Notes: a model not told the origin generated them from the letters alone. A stretch of DNA of 64,000 nt from Nocardioides halotolerans DSM 19273 (GCF_000422805.1 NZ_AUGT01000009.1:72727-136726); one strand, 5' to 3'. Numbered from the stretch's first letter, positions 11,049 through 19,963 are shown. Program-made: numbers and translations.

Positions 11049-11855
11049 ATGGCTGCGAGCACGCGTGGTCCCCTGCCCCCGGGGGTCTACTGGCGTCGCC
11101 GGCTCGCGGTGCTCAGCGTGGCGCTGGTGGTCTTCCTCGGCGTCGGCAAGGTGCTGAACCACGGGAGCGACGGCTCGTCGGACGACGACAAGGCCGAGCA
11201 GGTGGGTGCCGCGACGCTGACCAGCCCGACCGCGACCGTCCCCGCCGACGAGCCCACGAAGAAGGGCGGGAAGGGTCGCGGAGGCAAGGGCCACGGCGGC
11301 AAAGGTCACGGTGGCAAGGGGCACGGCGGCAAGGGCGACCAGACGCCCCCGCCGACCCCCACCCCCACGCCGACCCCGACGCTGCCCGACCCGACCGGGC
11401 CGTGCGCCGACGACGACGTCTTCATCACGCCGACGATCCCCACGCCGATCGGCGGCTCCGACATCACGGTGCTGCTCAACCTGCAGACCAGGACGACCGC
11501 CGCCTGCACCTGGCACGTCTCCCCGGAGACGGTGACCATGCACATCGTCTCGGGCCGCGACCAGATCTGGCGCAGCGAGCAGTGTCCCGACGCCATCGTC
11601 CCCCAGGACGTCGTCGTGCGCCTCGCCTCGGTGACGCAGGTGCCGGTGGTGTGGAACTCGCGCCGCTCCGACGAGGACTGCTCCGACCGGACGGCGTGGG
11701 CGCTGCCCGGCTACTACCACGTGAAGGCGACGGCCCTCGGCGGCGAGCCGACCGACGTCCAGTTCGAGCTGCTGGCCCCGGCGCCGCCCACGGTCACCGC
11801 GACGGCCGACCCGAAGGGCGGCAAGCACGACAACAAGGGCAACAACGGCCGGTAG
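11049..11855 (+). CDS. Membrane-anchored protein with Gly/Lys/His repeats, function unknown
   Basis: A 268-residue protein I do not recognise. A short cytoplasmic N-terminus precedes one transmembrane segment (LAVLSVALVVFLGVGKVL, about residues 17-34). Then come an acidic stretch, a striking GGKGHGGKG tandem repeat (about residues 78-97), a Pro-Thr ladder and a globular C-terminal half with four cysteines that could form disulphides outside the cell. The tail is again Lys/Asn/Gly-rich. The in-frame start at 10998 is rejected because the ATG at 11049 has a leaderless -10 box. The topology suggests an extracytoplasmic domain spaced from the membrane by a wall-spanning linker. It is convergent with disA, 15 bp apart. 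Confidence 0.7.
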   Translation: MAASTRGPLPPGVYWRRRLAVLSVALVVFLGVGKVLNHGSDGSSDDDKAEQVGAATLTSPTATVPADEPTKKGGKGRGGKGHGGKGHGGKGHGGKGDQTPPPTPTPTPTPTLPDPTGPCADDDVFITPTIPTPIGGSDITVLLNLQTRTTAACTWHVSPETVTMHIVSGRDQIWRSEQCPDAIVPQDVVVRLASVTQVPVVWNSRRSDEDCSDRTAWALPGYYHVKATALGGEPTDVQFELLAPAPPTVTATADPKGGKHDNKGNNGR

Positions 11856-11870
11856 CAGCCGCCGCCCCAG

Positions 11871-12950
11871 TCAGACGTAGCGTTCGAGGATCGTCGACTC
11901 GGCCAGGCGCGAGAGACCCTCGCGGACGCTGCGGGCGCGCAGCTCGCCGACGCCCTCGACCACCTGGAGGTCCTCCACGCCCGCCGACAGCAGCTTCTGG
12001 AGGGTGCCGAAGTGGTCGACGAGCCGGTCGACCACCGCCCCCGGGAGGCGCGGCACCTTCGCGAGCAGCCGGTAGCCGCGCGGGGCCACCGCACCGTCGA
12101 GGTGCTCGACGCTGCCGAGGCCGAGCACGCGGGCGGCCGACGCGGGGTCGACCAGCTCGGTGGCGGTCAGGGCTTCCAGGCGCTGGAGCAGGACCTCGGG
12201 CCGCTTGCCGCGCCGACCGCCCGGGACGTAGTCGCGGATCACCAGCTCGCGCTCGACGTCGACGCCGGTGATGAGCTCCTCGAGCTGGAGGGCGAGCAGC
12301 CGGCCGTCGGTGCCGAGCTCGAGCACGTAGTCCTCGATCTCGCGCGCGATCCGGGTGACCATCTCCAGCCGCTGCGCGACGACCGCGACGTCGCGGACCG
12401 TGACGAGGTCCTCGATCTCGAGCGCGGAGAGCGTGCTGGAGACCTCGTCGAGCCGCAGCTTGTAGCGCTCCAGAGTCGCCAGCGCCTGGTTGGCGCGCGC
12501 GAGGATCTGGCCGCCGTCCTCGAGCACGTGGCGGGTCTCCGCGACGTACGCCGCGATGATCTGCATCGACTGCGAGACCGAGATGACCGGGAACCCGGTC
12601 TGGCGGGCGACCCGGTCGGCGGTGCGGTGGCGGGTGCCGGTCTCCTCCGAGGGGATCGTGTGGTCGGGCATCAGGTGCACGGCGGCCTTGAGGATCCGGG
12701 TGATGTCGCGGTCGACGATGATCGCGCCGTCCATCTTGGCCAGCTCGCGCAGCCCGGTCGCGGTGAAGGGCACGTCGAGGTCGAAGCCGCCCGTGGCGAT
12801 CGAGTCGACGGTGCGGTCGTTGCCGAGCACGATGAGGGCGCCGGTGCGTCCGCGCAGGATCCGCTCGAGGCCGTCACGCAGCGACGTGCCGGGCGCGATC
12901 GCCTGGAGGGTCGCGCGCAGGCGCAGCACCTCGTCGGACCGTTCTGCCAT
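11871..12950 (-). CDS. disA: DNA integrity scanning protein DisA (diadenylate cyclase)
   Basis: A 359-residue c-di-AMP synthase, the usual DisA length. The N-terminal DAC domain (about residues 10-140) contains the DGA motif (MDGAIIVD) and RHR motif (GTRHRTADR) needed to condense two ATP into c-di-AMP. A helical spine follows, and the C-terminal helix-hairpin-helix region (VEGVGELRARSVREGL) binds branched DNA and couples cyclase activity to DNA damage. The start at 12950 has GAGGAGGT 5 nt upstream; the longer frame to 13145 is rejected. radA, whose product regulates DisA in Bacillus, lies nearby on the same strand, separated by a divergent cupin gene. Confidence 0.96.
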   Translation of the reverse strand: MAERSDEVLRLRATLQAIAPGTSLRDGLERILRGRTGALIVLGNDRTVDSIATGGFDLDVPFTATGLRELAKMDGAIIVDRDITRILKAAVHLMPDHTIPSEETGTRHRTADRVARQTGFPVISVSQSMQIIAAYVAETRHVLEDGGQILARANQALATLERYKLRLDEVSSTLSALEIEDLVTVRDVAVVAQRLEMVTRIAREIEDYVLELGTDGRLLALQLEELITGVDVERELVIRDYVPGGRRGKRPEVLLQRLEALTATELVDPASAARVLGLGSVEHLDGAVAPRGYRLLAKVPRLPGAVVDRLVDHFGTLQKLLSAGVEDLQVVEGVGELRARSVREGLSRLAESTILERYV

Positions 12951-13061
12951 GGCGCACCTCCTCGTGGGCTCCGGGTGCAGCCTAAGGCGTCCGGGGGCCG
13001 ACGACGTCCGGCGCGAGCGACCGCTTGTCGAGTTCCGGGCTTGGCGTGCTGACGCACTGGT

Positions 13062-13067
13062 TAGGAT
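13062..13067 (+). promoter_or_regulatory. Leaderless -10 box of the cupin gene
   Basis: TAGGAT ends 7 nt before the GTG at 13075, so transcription would start at or next to the start codon. TTGGCG at 13041-13046 is a possible -35 with a short 15-nt spacer. Confidence 0.5.
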
Positions 13068-13074
13068 TTCGGCC

Positions 13075-13434
13075 GTGACCACCTCCGAGACCCGCCCCTG
13101 GGGCTCCTGGCACGTCCTCGACGAGGGTGACGGCTGGAAGGTCAAGCGGATCGTGGTCGACCCCGGGTGCCGGCTGTCCTACCAGCGCCACGAGCTCCGC
13201 TCTGAGCACTGGGTGGTGGTCACGGGCGTCGCGACCTGCACCGTCGACGACGCGACGGTGGTGCTGAAGCCCGGCGCGACCGTCGACGTCGAGGTCGGGC
13301 AGGCGCACCGCATCGCCAATGAGGGCGACGAGCAGCTGGTGATCATCGAGGTGCAGCGCGGCTCCTACACCGGCGAGGACGACATCGTGCGCCTCGAGGA
13401 CGACTACGGCCGGGCCGACCTGACGCACAGCTGA
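13075..13434 (+). CDS. Mannose-6-phosphate isomerase type II-like cupin
   Basis: A 119-residue single cupin domain closely resembling the C-terminal isomerase domain of ManC/AlgA-type bifunctional enzymes: PWGSWHVLDEGDGWKVKRI at the start, the metal-binding cluster RHELRSEHW and the GQAHRIAN histidine. Standalone versions exist and may isomerise mannose-6-phosphate or bind other sugars. The longer frame beginning at 12490 is a shadow across disA. Start GTG 13075 chosen from the leaderless -10 box and because the family starts just before the PWG motif. It sits between the two minus-strand genes disA and radA. A link to polysaccharide synthesis nearby is possible but not shown. Confidence 0.85.
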   Translation: MTTSETRPWGSWHVLDEGDGWKVKRIVVDPGCRLSYQRHELRSEHWVVVTGVATCTVDDATVVLKPGATVDVEVGQAHRIANEGDEQLVIIEVQRGSYTGEDDIVRLEDDYGRADLTHS

Positions 13435-13444
13435 CCAGCACGTC

Positions 13445-14872
13445 CTAGCGGTAGTCGTCGTCGGCGGCGCGCAGGGGAGCGCGCCCGCCCTCCTGGGTGA
13501 GCTGGAGCAGTCGCAGCGCCGAGGCGACGTCGGGGACGTCGAGCACGCGCATGCCGTCGACGACCCACGACTCCGGCGAGCGCGGGCCGGTCTTGCTGCG
13601 GTCGGTCGGGACGACCGCGACCCGGAATCCGAGCCGGGCGGCCTCGGCGAGCCGCTGGGGCAGGTCGCGCACCCGACGCAGCTCGCCCGCGAGGCCGATC
13701 TCGCCCATCGCCACCACGCCGGACGGTGGGGCGACCCCGAGGGTGGCCGAGCCGATCGCGACGGCGACCGCGAGGTCGCTGGCGGGCTCGTGCAGGCGCG
13801 CGCCGCCGACCGTGGAGGCGAAGACGTCGTGGGAGTGCAGCCGGATGTGGCAGTGCTGCTGGAGCACCGCGAGCACCATCGCGATGCGCGCGGAGTCGAG
13901 CCCCGACGTCGTGCGTCGCGGGCGCTCCAGCGGCGACGGCGTGACCAGCGCCTGGACCTCGGCGAGCAGCGGCCGGCGCCCCTCCATCGTCACGGCCACG
14001 CAGGTGCCGGCGACCCGGCCGGTCTGGTGCTCGACGAACAGGCCGGTGGGGTCGGTGACCGCGGTGATGCCCTCGGGCCCGAGGTCGAAGCAGCCGACCT
14101 CGTCGACCGGTCCGAAGCGGTTCTTCATGGCGCGGACCATGCGGAACCGCGAGTTGCGGTCGCCCTCGAAGTGGAGCACCACGTCGACGAGGTGCTCGAG
14201 CACGCGCGGCCCGGCGATCGCGCCGTCCTTGGTGACGTGGCCGACGAGGACGGTGGTGATGTTGCGGGTCTTGGCGACGCGGATCAGCGCGGCCGCGACC
14301 TCCTTGACCTGGGTGACGCCGCCGGGGACGCCATCGAGCCCCGAGGCGCCGATCGTCTGGACCGAGTCGACGACCAGCAGCGTCGGCCGGACCTCCTCGA
14401 TGTGGGTGAGCACCGCCCCGAGGTCGGTCTCGGCGGCGAGGTAGAGCTCGTCGTGGACGCCGTTGGTGCGGTCGGCGCGGAGGCGGACCTGGGAGGCGGA
14501 CTCCTCGCCGGTGACGTAGAGGACCCGACGCCGGACCCGCGCGGTCTGCGCCGCGACCTCGAGCAGCAGCGTGCTCTTGCCGACGCCGGGCTCGCCGGCC
14601 AGCAGGATCGCCGCGCCCGGCACCAGCCCGCCGCCGAGGACGCGGTCGAGCTCGGGCACGCCGGAGGTCTGGGACGTCGACTCCTCGACCGAGACGGTGC
14701 CGATGGGGACGGCCGGCACGGTCACGGGTCCGGCCGAGGCGCGCGAGGTGGGGGCGGACGCCTCGGCGACCGAGCCCCAGGCCTGGCACTCGCCGCAGCG
14801 GCCGACCCACTTGGCGGTCTCCCACCCGCACTCGGTGCAGCGGTAGGCGGGACGCGTCGTGGTCTTGGGCAC
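13445..14872 (-). CDS. radA: DNA repair protein RadA
   Basis: A 475-residue RecA-like branch-migration ATPase of homologous recombination. It has the N-terminal C4 zinc finger (Cys12, Cys15, Cys26, Cys29), a Walker A LAGEPGVGKST near residue 95, the RadA-specific KNRFGPVDEVG motif, and a C-terminal Lon-protease-like domain without catalytic function. Length is normal. The start codon is GTG at 14872. It ends 11 bp from the convergent cupin stop. Its proximity to disA is meaningful: RadA binds and restrains DisA in Bacillus (known), and the same coupling is plausible here (inference). Confidence 0.97.
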   Translation of the reverse strand: MPKTTTRPAYRCTECGWETAKWVGRCGECQAWGSVAEASAPTSRASAGPVTVPAVPIGTVSVEESTSQTSGVPELDRVLGGGLVPGAAILLAGEPGVGKSTLLLEVAAQTARVRRRVLYVTGEESASQVRLRADRTNGVHDELYLAAETDLGAVLTHIEEVRPTLLVVDSVQTIGASGLDGVPGGVTQVKEVAAALIRVAKTRNITTVLVGHVTKDGAIAGPRVLEHLVDVVLHFEGDRNSRFRMVRAMKNRFGPVDEVGCFDLGPEGITAVTDPTGLFVEHQTGRVAGTCVAVTMEGRRPLLAEVQALVTPSPLERPRRTTSGLDSARIAMVLAVLQQHCHIRLHSHDVFASTVGGARLHEPASDLAVAVAIGSATLGVAPPSGVVAMGEIGLAGELRRVRDLPQRLAEAARLGFRVAVVPTDRSKTGPRSPESWVVDGMRVLDVPDVASALRLLQLTQEGGRAPLRAADDDYR

Positions 14873-14964
14873 GGGAGCAACCTAGGCGGCCCCGCCGACA
14901 GCGCCCGGGAGCCGCTCCGCGGCGGCATCCTGCGGGACCGCACCCTTGCGGGTGAGCCTCGCGA

Positions 14965-14990
14965 TATCCTCACTTGGAACGATCCAGAGC
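14965..14990 (+). promoter_or_regulatory. Promoter and possible operator of the LacI-family gene
   Basis: TATCCT at 14965-14970 is a good -10 box. Just after it, TTGGAACGATCCA forms an imperfect palindrome around a central CG, the usual shape of LacI-family operators (arms TGGA/TCCA). Autoregulation would follow; only the arms match, so this is tentative. Confidence 0.35.
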
Positions 14991-15033
14991 GCACGGATCC
15001 CGGTCATTCAGTCGAGCAGTGGGGGGAGGGGCG

Positions 15034-16077
15034 GTGCCGCACACGATGAGCCGTCCGCCGGTGAACCCGCCCACGCTGGCCGACGTCGCCGAGCGCGCCG
15101 GAGTCTCGCGCCAGACCGTCTCCAACGCCGTCAACAACCCCGACCTGCTCCGCGAGGACACCCTCCGCCGGGTGCAGCAGGCGATCGCCGAGCTCGGCTA
15201 CCTGCCCAACCGCGCCGCCCGCAACCTGCGCACCCGCGCGAGCCACCTCATCGGCCTGCCGATCAAGGCGGCCGAGGAGGGCACGGCCAACGCCGCGATG
15301 GACCGCTTCGTCCACTCGCTCGTCGACTCCTCGCGCGAGGCCGGCTACCACGTGCTGCTCTTCTCCGGCACCCGCACCGGCAAGGCCGAGGACGAGCTGC
15401 CGGCCTACGACGACCTGCTGCGCTCCACCGCGGTCGACGCGTTCGTCGTCACCGACACCTACCTCGGCAACCCGCAGGCGGCGTGGCTGCACCAGCGGCG
15501 CGCGCCGTTCGTGGCCTTCGGCCGGCCCTGGAACGACGACGCCGCGCGGCACCCGTGGGTCGACGTCGACGGCGCGGCCGGCGCCGACATGGCGACCTCC
15601 CACCTGATCGAGCGCGGCCACCACCGCATCGCCTGGATCGGCTGGCGCAAGGACTCCCTGCTCGGCGAGGACCGTCGCGCCGGCTGGTCGCGCGCGATGC
15701 GCTCGCGCGACATCCCCACGGCCGGGCTCGCCTCGCGCGTCGAGGACACCGTCGCCTCCGGCAAGGAGGCGAGCGCCGTCCTGCTCGACGAGGCGCAGCC
15801 CTCGGCGTTCGTCTGCGCCTCCGACACCCTCGCGATGGGCGTGCTCCACACGCTGGCCGAGCGCGGTCTGCGCGCCGGCCAGGACGTCGCCGTGACCGGC
15901 TTCGACGACTCCCAGGTCGCCCAGACCGTGCCGCCCGGCCTGACCTCGGTGCGGCTGCCGCTCGAGGAGGTCGCCATCGAGGTCGTGAAGGCCCTCGAAG
16001 GACTGCTCCACACGCCCCCGGTCGTCACCCCCGGCGTGCTGCTCACGCCCACCCTCGTGGTCCGTGGGTCGAGCTAG
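15034..16077 (+). CDS. LacI-family transcriptional regulator
   Basis: A 347-residue regulator. The N-terminal LacI HTH is clear (PTLADVAERAGVSRQTVSNAVNNPDLL, with hinge helix LPNRAARNLRTR), followed by a periplasmic-binding-protein-like effector domain (residues about 70-345) ending in PTLVVRGSS. The start is either GTG 15034, 3 nt behind GGAGGG, or ATG 15046; a TTG at 14974 is inside the promoter. The sugar or other ligand is unknown, and no catabolic operon adjoins: the next gene is convergent. It may act on itself or on remote targets. Confidence 0.9.
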   Translation: MPHTMSRPPVNPPTLADVAERAGVSRQTVSNAVNNPDLLREDTLRRVQQAIAELGYLPNRAARNLRTRASHLIGLPIKAAEEGTANAAMDRFVHSLVDSSREAGYHVLLFSGTRTGKAEDELPAYDDLLRSTAVDAFVVTDTYLGNPQAAWLHQRRAPFVAFGRPWNDDAARHPWVDVDGAAGADMATSHLIERGHHRIAWIGWRKDSLLGEDRRAGWSRAMRSRDIPTAGLASRVEDTVASGKEASAVLLDEAQPSAFVCASDTLAMGVLHTLAERGLRAGQDVAVTGFDDSQVAQTVPPGLTSVRLPLEEVAIEVVKALEGLLHTPPVVTPGVLLTPTLVVRGSS

Positions 16078-16113
16078 CGGAGGCCGCGCGAGCAACGAGG
16101 TCGCGACGGGCGG

Positions 16114-16893
16114 TCAGAACTCCCGCGACCACAGGTTGACCGCGTAGTCGACCTCGAGACCCTCGTGCTCGGCGAGGATCGCCTCGGCCGTGGCGCCGTC
16201 GAACTCGATGCGCACGACCGACTCGAGGTCGGCGCGCGAGGAGAACCGCCAGCCCATGTCGACCGGGGTGCGCGTCCAGCCGTGCGTCGACCAGAACCGC
16301 TCGACCGTGTCCGCGTCGGGCACGTCCGGGTAGCCGCGCCGGAACCAGCCGCCGAACGTCGACCGGGTCGGGTCGTTGTCGACGACCAGGGCCACGCCGC
16401 CGCGGCGTACGACGCGGTCGAGCTCGGCGAGACCGGGCTCGCAGCCGGGACCGAAGAAGTAGGCCCACCGCGCGTGGACGACGTCGACGGAGGCATCGGG
16501 GAGGGGCAGGTCCTGCGCGGTGCCGTGGTGGACGGTGACGTTCGGTAGCGCGCGGGTCCGGCGCCGCGCGAGCGCGACCAGGTCGGGGTGCGGGTCCACC
16601 CCGGTCACGGTCGCCGCCTCGGAGGCGAACCGCGGGAGGTGGAAGCCCGTGCCGCAGCCGACGTCGAGCACGTCGCGGCCGGCCCAGCCGGCCTCGCCCG
16701 CCAGCGACCTCATCGCCTCCCAGAGCCGACCGCCGGGGTCGCAGGCGCGGTTCTCGACCTCGTAGGTCGCCGGGTGGTGCCAGATGTTGGGGCTGGGGCG
16801 GGTGCCCTCGGGGAGCGTCAGATCCGGACCAGGCCGTGCGGGGTCTGCACCTGGACGGCGATGATGCCGGGCATGCCGTTGGGGGCCGCCCAC
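16114..16893 (-). CDS. SAM-dependent methyltransferase, start uncertain
   Basis: The conserved part is a class I methyltransferase with SAM motif I VLDVGCGTGFHLPRF, motif II VTGVDPHPD and LPLPDASVDVVHARW, of the Methyltransf_11/25 type; the substrate is unknown. No ATG or GTG lies at the natural domain boundary. Possible starts are GTG 16893 (76 bp inside the upstream gene, with AAGG 5 nt before it), ATG 16941, or a CTG at 16821 that overlaps the upstream TGA as CTGA. The overlap with the VOC gene means the two are co-transcribed and perhaps translationally coupled. Coordinates here use GTG 16893. Confidence 0.75.
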   Translation of the reverse strand: MGGPQRHARHHRRPGADPARPGPDLTLPEGTRPSPNIWHHPATYEVENRACDPGGRLWEAMRSLAGEAGWAGRDVLDVGCGTGFHLPRFASEAATVTGVDPHPDLVALARRRTRALPNVTVHHGTAQDLPLPDASVDVVHARWAYFFGPGCEPGLAELDRVVRRGGVALVVDNDPTRSTFGGWFRRGYPDVPDADTVERFWSTHGWTRTPVDMGWRFSSRADLESVVRIEFDGATAEAILAEHEGLEVDYAVNLWSREF

Positions 16894-17456
16894 TCGACCT
16901 TCACGTCCTCGAGCGGCGCCTCGACCGTCTCGCCGAGCCACTCGCTGACACGCTGGGAGTCGCCGGCGATCTCGAGGCAGGCCAGCGAGAAGCTCTCGTC
17001 GGCACCGAAGCTCGGGTGCAGCTCACCGGGCACGTCCCACTGGATGAAGAACGGCAGCTGCGGGTCGGCGATCAGGCCGTTGACCCCGATCTGCTTCCAG
17101 CGCAGCTCGGTGCCGTCGGGGCGGTGCCGGCTGCCGACCACGGCCTCGCGACCGAGGCGGCGCTCCGCGACCGTGATGTCGTCGACCGCCACGACCCAGC
17201 CGAGCCAGCCGCCGCCGAGCGCCGACCGCGCGCGGACCGCCTGGCCGAACGGCGCCTTGTCGGACGCCGGGTGGTCGAGGACCTCGACCACCTCGAGGTA
17301 GGTGTGGTCGGCCAGCGGCAGAACCATGTTGCGGGTGCCGAAGCGCGGGTGCACGCCACCGTCGACGAACTCCGTGCCGAGCAGGGCGCCGATGCGCGCG
17401 GCCGTCGAGGCCAGCCCGTCGGGACCCGCGGCGAACGAGAGGTGGTCGAGACGCAT
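16818..17456 (-). CDS. VOC-superfamily glyoxalase-like protein
   Basis: A 212-residue protein of the glyoxalase-like (PF13468-type) branch of the vicinal oxygen chelate superfamily: MRLDHLSFAAGPDGLASTAARIG at the N-terminus, then FGTRNMVLPLADHTYLEVVEVL, with a second beta-rich half. His and Glu residues of HLSF and YLEVVE are candidate metal ligands. These proteins are often annotated only as hypothetical, and the reaction is unknown. Start 17456 is the ATG before MRLDHLSF; CACAAT 6 nt upstream is a weak leaderless -10. It forms an operon with the methyltransferase, whose start lies inside its 3' end. Confidence 0.8.
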   Translation of the reverse strand: MRLDHLSFAAGPDGLASTAARIGALLGTEFVDGGVHPRFGTRNMVLPLADHTYLEVVEVLDHPASDKAPFGQAVRARSALGGGWLGWVVAVDDITVAERRLGREAVVGSRHRPDGTELRWKQIGVNGLIADPQLPFFIQWDVPGELHPSFGADESFSLACLEIAGDSQRVSEWLGETVEAPLEDVKVEWAAPNGMPGIIAVQVQTPHGLVRI

Positions 17457-17572
17457 GCAGAGATTGTGAACGGCGAAGGTTCGCTCGACCAAAGCGGGGT
17501 CGGTGTCTCTTGATGTCGAGATTCCGGCGCCTGAGCCGGGTCGCGCGAGGAACGAGCGCGGCGCGACGCGAA

Positions 17573-17630
17573 GGGGTTGAGCGAGCGCGCGGCTGAGCCT
17601 GCGAAGCCGCGACCGCGGGTCGAAACCCTC
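17573..17630. repeat. Dispersed GGTTGAG...TCGAAACC repeat element
   Basis: The 240-bp gap 17457-17696 has no gene. It contains an element opening with GGGGTTGAGCGAGCGCG and closing with GGGTCGAAACCCT, with a self-complementary GC-rich middle. The same frame (TTGAG ... TCGAAAC) recurs at 50146-50199 and, inverted, near 60787 and 60972, so it is a copy of a dispersed intergenic repeat. Confidence 0.55.
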
Positions 17631-17696
17631 CGCAGCCAGCGCGCCGGACGCCACCGCGCCCAGGAAGGTCGGACGGCGGGTCAGGTCAGAGCCCCG

Positions 17697-18464
17697 TCAG
17701 GTCCGCGGGTCCGCGGGGTGGATCGCCAGCGCCGAGCGCGACAGCAGGTGCGCCTCGCAGTGCCGGGCGAGCTCGGCGTACGCCGCGGCGCCCATCAGCT
17801 CGGTCAGCTCGGCCGCGCTGGTGATGTAGAGCGGCTCGGGCGCGTTGTGCGCCTCGGTGTTGCCGGTGCAGTACCAGTCGAGGTCGTGGCCGCCGGGTCC
17901 CCAGCCACGGCGGTCGTACTCGCCGATCGAGACCTCGGTGTAGTCGGTGCCGTCCTGGCGCTTGACGGTCCGGAACGTGCGCCGGATCGGCAGCTGCCAG
18001 CAGACGTCGGGCTTGGTCTCGAGGGGGTTCTTCTCGAGCACGTAGGCGAGCGCGTGCAGCGCACAGCCGGCGCCGAGGTGAAAATCGGTGCGGTTGTGGA
18101 AGATGCACGCGGACTGGCCGGCGTACTCCACGACCATCGTCTTGCGCTCGCCGTCCTCGTCGACGTCGACCCAGTCGCGCTTCTTCACCTTCGCCTTGGC
18201 CGGGCGGAACTGCCACAGGGTCTCGTCGAGCATGCCGACGTACTCCGCCACGCGGTTCTCGTCGTCCTTGTCGGCGAAGTGCGCGCCCAGCGCGCAGCAG
18301 CCCACGTCGGGGGAGTCGGCATAGATGCCCTTGCAGCCCTGGCCGAAGATGCACTGGTAGCTCGAGGTGAGCCACGTGAGGTCGCAGCGCATCACCTCCG
18401 ACTCGTCGTCGGGGTTGACGAACTCGACGTAGGCACGGGGAAAGACCAGGTCGACCTCGGGCAC
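17697..18464 (-). CDS. Conserved cysteine-rich protein of unknown function
   Basis: A 255-residue soluble protein with about ten cysteines, several in pairs that suggest a metal or Fe-S site ([56 protein letters not shown]). The pattern is reminiscent of the YkgJ/DUF3109 group of putative zinc/iron-chelating proteins, but I am not certain of the family. Start GTG 18464 is preferred over ATG 18497 because TAGCCT lies exactly 7 nt upstream, as for other leaderless genes here. It is divergent from the sugar isomerase-like gene at 18546. No transmembrane segments. Confidence 0.7.
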   Translation of the reverse strand: MPEVDLVFPRAYVEFVNPDDESEVMRCDLTWLTSSYQCIFGQGCKGIYADSPDVGCCALGAHFADKDDENRVAEYVGMLDETLWQFRPAKAKVKKRDWVDVDEDGERKTMVVEYAGQSACIFHNRTDFHLGAGCALHALAYVLEKNPLETKPDVCWQLPIRRTFRTVKRQDGTDYTEVSIGEYDRRGWGPGGHDLDWYCTGNTEAHNAPEPLYITSAAELTELMGAAAYAELARHCEAHLLSRSALAIHPADPRT

Positions 18465-18471
18465 CCGGCCA

Positions 18472-18477
18472 AGGCTA
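18472..18477 (-). promoter_or_regulatory. Leaderless -10 box of the 18464 gene
   Basis: TAGCCT on the minus strand is separated from the GTG at 18464 by 7 nt, placing the transcript start at the start codon. Confidence 0.5.
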
Positions 18478-18545
18478 CGCAGGTACCGTGGAGCCATGCG
18501 CGTGGGCGTGCCGGACCTCTGCTCGGACACCGGGCACGTGCTCGC

Positions 18546-19328
18546 GTGAGCCGCATCGGTCTGAGCACCTCCTCGGTCTATCCCGAGTCGTCGGCGCACG
18601 CGTTCGGGTACGCCGCCAGCCTGGGCTACGACGCCGTCGAGGTGATGGTGATCGACGGGCTCAGCCAGTCGATCTCGGCGGTCAAGCAGCTCTCCGAGCA
18701 CCACCAGATGCCGGTCTCCGCGATCCACGCGCCGTGCCTGCTGTTCACCCAGCGGGTCTGGGGCACGGAGCCGTGGGGCAAGCTCGAGCGGTCGGCCGAG
18801 ATGGCCGAGGCGGTGGGCGCCGAGGTGGTCGTCGTGCACCCGCCGTTCCGCTGGCAGAAGGAGTACGCCCGCGACTTCGTCAACGGTATCGCCGCCCTCG
18901 AGGAGTCGACCGGCATCGCGTTCGCGGTCGAGAACATGTATCCCTGGCGCGCCTCGTCGAAGCGCGGCATGGAGATGTACCTCCCCGGCTGGGACCCGTC
19001 CGCCGAGCCCTACGCCAACACCACGATCGACCTCTCGCACGCCTCGATCGCCGCCGACGACCCGATCGCGATGGCCGACCGCCTCGGCCCGCGGCTGCGA
19101 CACATCCACCTGACCGACGGCAGCGGCTCCGCCAAGGACGAGCACCTCGTGCCGGGCCGGGGCAGCGTCGGTGCCGGGGAGTTCCTGCGCCACGTCGCCC
19201 GCACCGGCTTCCGCGGCGAGATCGTCGTCGAGATCAACACCCGGAAGGCGTCCTCGCGCGAGGAGCGGGAGAAGGACCTGCGCGAGTCGCTCGACTTCGC
19301 TCGCGACCACTTCTTCCAGTCGGCCTAG
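18546..19328 (+). CDS. Sugar phosphate isomerase/epimerase-like TIM-barrel protein
   Basis: A 260-residue protein of the xylose isomerase-like TIM-barrel superfamily (AP_endonuc_2 fold). Recognisable strands and metal ligands include [15 protein letters not shown], the Glu of [28 protein letters not shown] and the C-terminal VVEINTR, an His/Asp/Glu ligand pattern. Substrate unknown; relatives act on keto-sugars and inositols. The GTG at 18546 begins [12 protein letters not shown], right at the first strand; the much longer frame upstream is noncoding. A homolog occupies the position just before proC in M. tuberculosis (from memory, Rv0498). The stop codon is embedded in the -10 box of the next gene. 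Confidence 0.82.
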   Translation: MSRIGLSTSSVYPESSAHAFGYAASLGYDAVEVMVIDGLSQSISAVKQLSEHHQMPVSAIHAPCLLFTQRVWGTEPWGKLERSAEMAEAVGAEVVVVHPPFRWQKEYARDFVNGIAALEESTGIAFAVENMYPWRASSKRGMEMYLPGWDPSAEPYANTTIDLSHASIAADDPIAMADRLGPRLRHIHLTDGSGSAKDEHLVPGRGSVGAGEFLRHVARTGFRGEIVVEINTRKASSREEREKDLRESLDFARDHFFQSA

Positions 19329-19331
19329 GCT
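19326..19331 (+). promoter_or_regulatory. Leaderless -10 box of the TetR gene
   Basis: TAGGCT overlaps the TAG stop of the preceding gene and lies 8 nt before the ATG at 19340, so the regulator probably has its own leaderless transcript. Confidence 0.5.
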
Positions 19332-19339
19332 CCTCGCGC

Positions 19340-19930
19340 ATGTCGACCACGCGCCGGGGGCGCCGACCGGGCTCCCCGGACACCCGCGCCGCGATCCTGG
19401 CGGAGGCGCGCACCCTCTTCGCGTCCGCCGGGTACGCCGGCACGTCGGTCCGCGCGGTCGCCGCCGCCGCGGGCGTCGACGCCGCCCTCGTGCACCACTA
19501 CTTCGGCACCAAGGACGACCTCTTCCTCGCCGCGCTGCAGGCCCCGATCGACCCGCGCCAGGTGTTCGCGCCGGTGGCGGAGGGCGGGATCGACGGCGCC
19601 GGGGAGCGGCTCCTGCGGACCTTCCTCTCGGTGTGGGACGACGAGACGACCCGGCTGCCGCTGCTCACCATGGTGCGCAGCGTCTTCGACCCCGAGCGGC
19701 AGCCGCTGGTCCGCGACGGGTACATGCGGGTCGTGCTGGGCCCGATCGGCACGGCCCTCGGCGTCGAGGACGTCGAGCTGCGCATGTCGCTGGTCGGCTC
19801 GCAGCTGATGGGCATCGTGCTCGCGCGCTACGTCGTGCAGGTCGAGCCGCTCGCCTCGGCCTCCCACGACCAGCTCGTGGCGGCGTACGCCCCCACGCTG
19901 CAGCGCTACCTGGACGGCGTGCTGGGGTGA
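19340..19930 (+). CDS. TetR-family regulator of the adjacent ABC-2 exporter
   Basis: A 196-residue repressor. The N-terminal TetR HTH is clear: [20 protein letters not shown], then [26 protein letters not shown]. The C-terminal domain ([17 protein letters not shown] through LAAYAP-like end) resembles TetR_C_16, a class that usually sits beside drug-exporting ABC transporters. An 18-bp palindrome lies 34 bp downstream of its stop, over the start codon of the ABC ATPase gene, and is the likely operator. The inducing ligand is unknown. Confidence 0.9.
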   Translation: MSTTRRGRRPGSPDTRAAILAEARTLFASAGYAGTSVRAVAAAAGVDAALVHHYFGTKDDLFLAALQAPIDPRQVFAPVAEGGIDGAGERLLRTFLSVWDDETTRLPLLTMVRSVFDPERQPLVRDGYMRVVLGPIGTALGVEDVELRMSLVGSQLMGIVLARYVVQVEPLASASHDQLVAAYAPTLQRYLDGVLG

Positions 19931-19963
19931 CCCGCATTGCCCGGCCGTCCGGCCCCTGCGACA

